Shown here: in pieces, positions 57,260 through 64,000 of the stretch | Position numbering within the stretch: position 1 is the stretch's first letter | Layout of the letters: the number at the start of each line of letters is the position of its first letter | Origin: Hyaloperonospora brassicae | Lineage: Eukaryota; Oomycota; Peronosporomycetes; Peronosporales; Peronosporaceae | Direction: 5' to 3' | NCBI GenBank assembly: GCA_947650285.1 | Contig: CANTFL010001180.1 | Location: 62,001 to 126,000 of the forward strand | Length of the DNA stretch: 64,000 nucleotides | Translations under genes and position numbers: made by a program | Notes under the pieces: model-generated | Database searches by the model: none | Told to the model about the DNA's origin: nothing | What the model saw: only the letters and a program-made list of their open reading frames with translations

Positions 57260-59827
57260 GTGCAGGCAGCGTTCACGGTAAGAGATGTTGCGAGCTGACC
57301 AAAGTGGATGAATTACTGTCGACCCAGACGATCAAATCGATAACTAGTGCATGCGTGCGAGCAGGATTGCATGAACAGCGATCTCGCAACGCATGAATGC
57401 TTCTTTGGCAAAGCCTAAGAGATCCGTTTCATGCATGGTCTAAAATATGATTTCATGCGTTGCAAGATCGTTGTTCTTGCTTTCCTGCTCGGATCCATGC
57501 CTCAAGCATCGATTCAATTATCTGGTCCGACAGTAGACGCAACACCGTCCAGCTTGGTCAGCTAGCGGAGCGGTTTGAACGCACCATTGATGCCCAGCGT
57601 GTTGTGCGATTCGAGCTGCTGAGCACGCCAACGGAATTATCACAGCAGAAGAGAATCACTAGACGCGAGTGAAGGCTGTACGGTACGAGCGAACGAACCT
57701 GGGAGGCAAGCTGGACCAACAGCGTACTGTCGATGCTAGACTGGATGAAGGCATTCCATGCAGTCTCGTGCTGCGAAGTATCGAAGACAATATGCTGCCG
57801 ATCCTGACCGATGTACCATGTACACCGTTCGCCATGTGATGGAAGACGACATATTGTGCATTGTGTCGACGCTAAGAAGCGGCGAGAAGCCTGTTGTAGG
57901 CTCGTATGGTACCTGCTGAGTGAAGCGTGCGCCATTAGCGTTGATTGTCAGCAAAATTCGCTATGCACTGAAGACGGTAGGGTAGGGTGCATGACGGAAG
58001 ACGTGGCTGCTGCACACTCTTCCTTGATAGCGACGGGGAACGCTGGTGATAACGTGGGTAGAGTGGAGGCAGTTGAAATGCTAGTTGCACGGCGCAATCG
58101 CGACAAGCTGGTCGTCGAATGAGCATGCGCACGTCAGCGCCGAAGGAACTCGCCGCAGTCAAGTCGATGGAAGGCCACACGAGAAATGACAATATGTGAT
58201 TGAGGCGCCCGCGATCGCACAAATTGTAACGAGGCAGCTTCTTTTCGAAGCGTGATACTGGCACACTGCATCTGGTACGCACTCCTGACGTATGGTCATT
58301 TACCCGCTGAGACGAGGCAAGCAAATCGCAGATAGTACTGGGATCGAGGTGTTCCTGCGCGATGTTCACGCACGTTTGCCGTTCAACTACTTGTGTCTAT
58401 ACTGAGCTGCAAAGTATGTAAAAGACAAAGGCTGTGACTACTGAGTACTACGTATCGCAAGATGCCGAAGCAAGAATGACAGACGAGGCCATGCACCTGT
58501 TTTGTGAACAATGTTGCTGCTGCAGGACGGTACGTTTCGCTTCTGCTCGATTCTTGTGTGTGCGCGTGCAGTGCACTGTGGCCTAGGATACCATGCGTCA
58601 ACGGAAACGCAAAAAAGCGCACGCGAATATTGAATGTGACACCGCGGACTCTGTTGCTATCAGCGGCGTCTCTCTTGCATTGACATCCATGTTGTACCTG
58701 ACCTCACTCGTCCCTTGCTTTCGCCGCTGCGTCCTGAAGCAACAGTTGCAGGTCCGTCATTTACCGTGCGCCAACCCTGTCGATTCGAAGTGTTTGCCTG
58801 TCAAGGCTGTGCTCGTTGCAGTGCTTGATACCCGTGATCTTCATCTCAACTGCTTCCTGCGCACATGCCAATTCTTGAACGTAGATAGTCCTCTGATAGT
58901 ACTAGTGGCCATACAGAAACGAGTTTCAACTCTTTTTCTTCACGCAAAACTCATAAGGCATGGCGACAAAAGAGGTTGCTGTGCTCACCTCCAGCTACAA
59001 ACACACCGTAATCAGTTTGCGTTAGTTGCCTTCCGATACGCAATGAGTACGCTGTCAATGTGCCGTCGATACGTATAAACGACACTATTAGTCGCGACAG
59101 AGCAGCGGTATCGACGTCAACATTGATTCATTTATCTGGACTCGCACGTGTTGACAGCGCATTGCAACGTACAGCATTGTGCAGCTGTCGTCGCACTGTC
59201 TTTTTATCGGGTCAATCGTTGCAAGGTCGCAGACGTCAAAGGGAATCTGAAGAGGCTGCCAAAGGAGCAACTGATGCCACGAGAGGCGATACTTGCGCGA
59301 TAAACATGTCCGTCTCGACGAAGTCCCTCGTACATCATTCTTGACACACGTTGTCTTGACACAACCACTTGACAGGAGACATGCAGTGTGTTGTGGCACG
59401 TCGGTCAGACGGATTACGAGTTGTATCGTTCGTGTATGTGACCGAGATTCAGCGTGGCTGCATTCGGGCGATCAGAGCCGATGTCTGTTCAGTCGAGTAA
59501 GCTCTTTCGACCGTTTTGTAAGCTTCCGCACTGTTGGTAGTGCAACACGTGAAATTGTGGGCGCGGGACACTTACCGTATCCATCAGTGTACTTATCAAC
59601 TCGTTCGCTGCGCGACATCCGCACCCACTTGGCCACGGCCGGGTTGGACTCGGGCGTCTTCCTTGGTGTTCCACGCACACGAAAGGAAGGAGGCAGCGGG
59701 GTCTGACTCTTTTACTCTGCACATGTATTATTGTCAATGCAAATCATACGTGTAGTCACGCCGCAAGCACATCAACTTCAACGATTGTAGCCGGGGGGGG
59801 GGTCGCACGGGTTGTTATGGAAGCCGG
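57260..59827. other. No recognised gene
   Basis: Frames up to 161 codons exist on both strands (for example 58593-59078 plus, 58369-57935 minus) but none has a recognisable domain, signal peptide or convincing partner. A hairpin lies at 57358-57491 and a ten-base G run near 59792. Confidence 0.45.
57358..57491. repeat. Imperfect 40-bp inverted repeat with 53-nt loop
   Basis: 57358-57397 (CGAGCAGGATTGCATGAACA, then GCGATCTCGCAACGCATGAA) pairs with 57451-57491 with about five mismatches. The size resembles a small-RNA precursor hairpin. No further evidence of function. Confidence 0.6.
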
Positions 59828-60218
59828 TGTAATGGGGCGCACTCTTGCGTGAACTTAACGCAAGGGTATCGGTGCCCCGACAGACGCACACAAGGCAAGC
59901 GAGGAAGCGTAGATAAGGTAAAAGCAGAACTGTTATATTAATATAATTAAGTCTTTAACTACTGCCTCTCTGTTTGACTTAACTTCATTATGCTAATATA
60001 ACTGAGTGTATGGTGACGTCTCGTCACCACTCATTGCGCGCGTCTTGCGGCGATTGGTGGGTTGATATCATCAAGATATCAACCAATGAACAGACTCTTT
60101 GGTCGACCCTTCAATATCACCGACTTTGGTGATATTGTTTAAAGAATATTCAACTTTATTTTCTTTATTGTCACTTTCTTTAAAGTGACAATTCCATGTA
60201 ACGGGCTGCCCCGTTACA
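59828..60218 (-). repeat. Family 1 3' LTR of the second copy
   Basis: 391 bp, TG...CA. One terminal base differs from consensus (TGTAATGGGG at 59828). The outside flank is GCCGG (59823-59827); the other end lies beyond the window, so the target duplication cannot be tested. Confidence 0.94.
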
Positions 60219-60348
60219 TCACCCCCCTTAACTGATAGTCACCGTGTGACTATCAAAAAAATGGCGGCCACCCGTTGGCCACCATTGGGACAGGGAGCAC
60301 TTGTTGGGTCCGTTCCATTCACTTTCCGCTAGACTTCGCATAGTTAAC

Positions 60349-61173
60349 ATGTCTATGCGAGGTGACTCAAGACCCACACAGCCCGGTGCTGTGCCAGCCT
60401 CTGCGGCAGACGATTCGTCGTCTGCTGCTCGTTCTTCGCCTGCAGCAACAGGTGCTGCAGGTGCACGCGGCACCTCACCGCGTGCGCATGATGACCCCGA
60501 CGTTGAGGTCATCTATTCTGGCGAGTCAGACGTGTCTGACTCGGGCAATGCTCCAGAGGCGTCTCGCTCACCGGCGACGCCTCAGTATTCGCCAAGTCCA
60601 CTGCAGAACGAAAGGACTCGTGAGTTGCATCACAGTCTGTTCGGCAGTGATGACGATGATCAGGGTGGTGAGGAATATTATTCCTTACCACCGCCGGCTC
60701 GTGTGTCTTCGCACGAGCGCGATGACGATGGCGTGAGCCGTCGTCAATCTGGGAGCCGTGGTACCGACAAGGGTACCACTGTGAGGCGTGATGAGCCGAA
60801 GCCGTGGCGTTTGCTCGAACGGCTCATCAATAGCTTGTCTCACGATACAAGCCAACACCATCGAATATCCTTATTCGATGCGACTGAGCTTCACGGCTTG
60901 AGTTCCAGCGCGAAGAACTTTCGCGCTGAAGAAGACTTATATCTCGATGTCTTTCTTAGACATCGATGGTACAATGGCAACCAAAAGCGTGACAAGGCCT
61001 CGCTTTTGGCTGCGTGGAACGCGTTCGTCCAATACGTAAAGAATTGTGGACGAGAAGGGTGGCTCAAGAAACTTGAGGCGACACGCTTCAGGTTCGAAAG
61101 GCGAACGCCAACCGGTGCTAGGTACCGGTTGCACTGTTTGTCGAGTGAGGCAGACATTCCTTACCTCACATGA
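60349..61173 (+). CDS. Family 1 opposite-strand ORF B (copy 2, intact, 274 aa)
   Basis: ATG 60349 (MSMRGDSRPTQPG), 131 bp inside the LTR; an earlier non-ATG extension is not needed. Same architecture as copy 1 without the nonsense codon: Ala/Ser-rich start, DVEVIYSGESDVSDS (SUMO-interacting-motif-like), acidic DDDDQGGEE, then the conserved C-terminal ~125 residues (RLLERLINSLS, FRAEEDLYLDVFLRHRWYNG, FERRTPTGARYRLHCL). It stops at TGA followed by GGAGAC. The C-terminal part is nearly identical between copies (I count about six changes in 125 residues), more than the N-terminal part. No known family. The basic/aromatic composition would suit nucleic-acid binding, which is inference only. Confidence 0.75.
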   Translation: MSMRGDSRPTQPGAVPASAADDSSSAARSSPAATGAAGARGTSPRAHDDPDVEVIYSGESDVSDSGNAPEASRSPATPQYSPSPLQNERTRELHHSLFGSDDDDQGGEEYYSLPPPARVSSHERDDDGVSRRQSGSRGTDKGTTVRRDEPKPWRLLERLINSLSHDTSQHHRISLFDATELHGLSSSAKNFRAEEDLYLDVFLRHRWYNGNQKRDKASLLAAWNAFVQYVKNCGREGWLKKLEATRFRFERRTPTGARYRLHCLSSEADIPYLT

Positions 61174-61272
61174 GGAGACCCTTGTGAAAGTTGTGTTGAC
61201 AACTCGCAGCGTGCACATAGGGATGTGTATTCCCTAAGTTCGCCCTAGGGAAGGGCACATCACTCGGAGGAG

Positions 61273-62069
61273 ATGCGTGACGCGATTGCAAACTTGCAAT
61301 CCGTCTACAAGCGCCAGAAGCGCGTGTTTACCGATGGGCCCGAGGACTCATCGGATGGGTCTCGTCATACTGTCGGACGAGACCTTCAACATCCATCAAC
61401 AGCTGAGAGCGGGGCTCCCAGCTGTTCCAAGAGGGTGGATACCCCCGCCATTGGACGAGGTAGCTCGTCCTTGATCCTGAATCGTCACGGTGATTCAAGA
61501 TACGCTCCACTAGAAAGCGTTGACCACCGTGAGCATCCAGCAAAGGATGTGGTGGAGGAGGAAAGACCTCCTCCAGATGACTTCAGGCTCACCATCTCGA
61601 CCCTTACGAGATGGATCGCGCAATCGATGAATTGCGCGATGACTTGAAGCACGAGCGCAACCGGCGCTACGCTTTGACTGATACCGTGCGGAAGAACCGC
61701 AAGGATCACGAGGCTGATCGGGCGAGGGATCGCGCCGATTATGCCACAGCGCAGCTTCAGGTCGAGCGGGATGTCCGCTCCCTTTTCGGCGAGCTGGCGA
61801 CAGCTCGCGGGGAGATATCTCAATTGAGTTTCGAGGTATCTTATCTGCGCGACCAGACAGATCGTCTGGAGCGCGAACGCAAGAACTTGATGGATGTTCT
61901 TGAACGTGGGGCTATCTTCATCGGAAGAAGAAGGCTCGTACTGACAATACGGCCTGAGCCTCCCCACGTAAAACGTAGGATGCGTGCGCATCTTACGTGG
62001 CAATTCGATCGTGTATGCATTGCCCTTGCGATGCAACACTCGAAATGGCAAAATGTACTTCGGCAGTAG
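61273..62069 (+). CDS. Family 1 opposite-strand ORF A, coiled coil (copy 2, frameshifted)
   Basis: Two frames: 61273-61647 (MRDAIANLQSVYKRQ...) and 61611-62069 (MDRAIDELRDDLKHE...), split by a two-base gain near 61583 compared with copy 1. The first part is in the same frame as ORF B, after the TGA and a second stop (TAG) near 61246. The coiled coil (about 61620-61910) is intact. The region 61900-62069 is opposite integrase. In this copy the protein would not be made whole. Confidence 0.6.
61328..61543 (-). CDS. Family 1 chromodomain, intact (copy 2)
   Basis: 71 codons: DAHGGQRFLVERILNHRD, SYLVQWRGYPPSWNSWEP, LMDVEGLVRQYDETHPM. Conserved chromodomain core with the W-x-G-Y and NSWEP boxes, probably the C-terminus of pol, here out of frame with the upstream integrase frame. 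Entirely opposite the N-terminal half of ORF A. Confidence 0.85.
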   Translation of the reverse strand: MLDAHGGQRFLVERILNHRDDSGSRTSYLVQWRGYPPSWNSWEPRSQLLMDVEGLVRQYDETHPMSPRAHR

Positions 62070-64000
62070 TTTACTACTGCCGACACTAGTGACTGCATTT
62101 CCGAGTAAGTTTACCGTAGACAGTAGTACTAGGTCATTAACTTTCAATGAAAGAACATTTACTCTTCCATTCTTGTCTGCGTTCCGTTTCTGGCGGTCCA
62201 CCGCATTTGCGATGGAGTCCTGAACGAAACGGACTACCGCTTCTCGAGTCAGCAGGAAGTTCTCTGCTGACTCTTTGTTTTGTATTTCAGTGCGCTTCGT
62301 GCGCACTGCTAAGAGATTGTTCTCTTCTTCAGCGAGGTTGTCTTCTTCCTCTCTGGAATAATCGTTGACGATGCTGAATATACCAGCATCATCATCCGAG
62401 TCAATAATAGCGTTGTCGCTATTATTGCGGTGGTGTGCTTCGTCGATGTCGACCTGATCGACATCGGCATCGTACGTGACGACGTTTGCGTCGACACGTG
62501 ATGAGCAAGAGCCAAAACGGTTTTTGCTCGAGCGAGTCCCTCCCCCCTTATCCAAGAGTCGCACTTTAGAAGGGCGGGAACACGTGGATGGCGTAAGCCA
62601 TTCACGTAAAACGGTGTGTGCTGTGTGGAAGCATGCACCGAATTATTGATGGCGAATTCCACCATTGGTAGGAATTCGCTCCAACTCGGAAACGAGTGGA
62701 CATACCCTCGAAGGATCTCTTCGAGGACACGGTTCGCACGTTCCGTCTCACCATCTGTTTCGGGGTGGTCAGAAGTGGACATCTTCAATCGTGTTCCAAG
62801 AGAACGGAACACGGTTTGCCAAAACGCCGCCGTGAACCGAGGGTCACGGCCGGATACGAGCTCACGGGGTAACCCGTGGAGTCTAAAGACCGTGTCTAGA
62901 AAGACACGAGCACAACCTTGAGCCTTGATCGACTCAGGGACAGCAGCAAGATGCAGCATCTTGCTGAACCGATCAACGAACACAAGAATACCATTATTCT
63001 TGTGAGCGGCTTCAGGAAAACCGAAGACGAAGTCCATTGAAACGGACTGCCAGAACTCTGTCGGAACAGGCAGAGGCTGCAATGGCGCACGGTATGAAGT
63101 AATAGGCTTCACCCGTTGACAAACCTCGCAAGCACGTATGTACTTGCGGACAAACTGATACTGGCGTGGCCAGTAAAAGTCACGACTTACCGTGAGGTAA
63201 GTCTTTTCTCTACCACGATGGCCGCCTGTTGGGGCATCGTGACACTCATACATGATGCGCAAACGCAAATCATGATGAGCGGGTACGACGACACGAGGCG
63301 TGTCGTCGGCAACAGCTGTATAGTACAGCAATCCATTACGCGTTGTGTGCCGATCCCGTGAGGATCGGTACAAAGCCGGTAAATACTTTAATGATTTACT
63401 GGATGGATGCACCAGATGATCCATTAATCGCAGAAGATCCTTATCTTCCGTGTATGCCTTTCGTACGTCGTCAAGTAAGCTTGACGACGGGACACTGACT
63501 GACAGTGTCGCAACAGTGGGCTTATCCTCACTGTTGATTTGTGCGTCGGGCTCGGAATCGGGCCGTCGCGAGAGCGCATCAGCGACGACGTTTAGTCGTC
63601 CTGGTTTATACTCCACGATGAAGTTGTACTCCGCGAAGAAAGACAGCCACCTCGCCATTCGTTGCGAGAGGTGTGGGCTGTTTACTGCCGTGCGTAATGA
63701 CGCATGGTCCGTATAGACGATGAACGGTCTATCTCCCAATAGATAGACCCGGAACTTAGCCAGTGCGTACTTCATGGCAAGGAGTTCCTTGTCATGCACT
63801 GGGTAATTACGCTCAGCTGCCTGCAGCTGACGCGACTGATAACAGATGACGCGCTCCGCGCCATCTGCATCGAACTGCATTAGCGCACAGCCGATTGCAA
63901 AATTGCTGGCGTCACAGACCACATGAAATGGTCTGTCCTGATCTTCAATCGCCAAGATTGACGATTGCATCAAGCTTTGCTTGATACCCTCAAAGGAACG
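61915..64000 (-). pseudogene. Family 1 RNase H-integrase, second copy, partial
   Basis: The main frame (63973 and beyond the edge, down to 62309) holds the RNase H (VVCDASNFAIGCALMQ, YTDHASL), the integrase zinc site, SMDFVFG and SGRDPRF, where the catalytic Asp is Gly exactly as in copy 1, and ETDGETERANR. At the G6 run near 62545 the continuation shifts to frame 62564-61485, which carries AVVRFVQDSIANAVDRQKRN and TFYVGRLRPY (ends ~61930). No premature stop in the visible core, so this copy is younger or better preserved than copy 1. Confidence 0.92.

Larger units (their letters stand above)
59828..64000 (-). mobile_element. Family 1 Ty3/gypsy chromovirus, second copy (partial at window edge)
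   Basis: Read on the minus strand it enters at 64000 within the RT/RNase H junction and runs through integrase and chromodomain to the 3' LTR at 60218-59828. It is very similar to 36919-44878, sharing the integrase Gly substitution and the pol frameshift. The plus strand carries ORF B and ORF A. Confidence 0.95.

Noticed and set aside
56864..57264. Solo LTR 56869-57259 expected to have a target duplication
   Set aside because: Flanks CAGCT and GTGCA do not match even allowing one-base shifts, so simple insertion plus solo formation is not supported.
58593..59078. 161-codon frame as a gene
   Set aside because: No recognisable domain, no supporting neighbours and competing frames of similar size on both strands.

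Overview
The window reads as nuclear DNA of a plant-associated oomycete (Peronosporales: Phytophthora or downy mildew type). The evidence is a large secreted protein built from WY/LWY-type effector repeats, Ty3/gypsy chromovirus pol sequences of the kind common in these genomes, and gene-sparse, repeat-rich DNA. The species cannot be named from the sequence.

Layout. Positions 1-3391 hold a long minus-strand gene that runs off the left edge. Its frame is open across almost the whole segment apart from one break in a C7 run. A ~465-bp (ACT)n microsatellite (3489-3955) sits about 100 bp upstream of its start. From 3956 to 22012 the DNA is AT-rich and I see no gene in it; it holds one solo LTR (8668-9109) with a perfect 5-bp target duplication. 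At 22013-28124 lies a near-perfect inverted repeat with ~2.97-kb arms and a 178-bp spacer. Each arm carries a Mutator-like element remnant and a gypsy gag-protease remnant. At 28750-36317 is a minus-strand gypsy element (family 2) with almost identical LTRs but badly broken gag-pol. At 36919-44878 is a plus-strand gypsy chromovirus (family 1) with a perfect TCGTG target duplication; it split a minus-strand reading frame whose remains lie at 36430-36918. The effector gene is at 45133-46944 (minus). A 2.7-kb element with ~132-bp terminal inverted repeats follows (47243-49975). From 51 to 54.6 kb there is a 21-bp minisatellite and then two insertions into one reading frame, each with a 16-17-bp target duplication: one contains seven 121-bp tandem repeats, the other a 5'-truncated LINE. 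A broken succinate-semialdehyde dehydrogenase copy lies at 54930-55500 and a family 1 solo LTR at 56869-57259. A second family 1 element (minus strand) fills 59828 to the right edge.

The most unusual feature is that both gypsy families carry, between integrase and the 3' LTR, a second module on the opposite strand. It consists of an acidic-N-terminal protein (ORF B) whose start codon lies ~60-130 bp inside the 3' LTR, followed by a coiled-coil protein (ORF A) that overlaps the integrase end tail to tail. In family 1, ORF B and ORF A share a frame and are separated by a UGA at the same place in both copies, and ORF A lies opposite a chromodomain. Both family 1 copies also share an integrase Asp-to-Gly change in the catalytic triad and the same frameshift at a G6 run. 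This points to elements moved by another source of enzyme, or to a shared defective ancestor.
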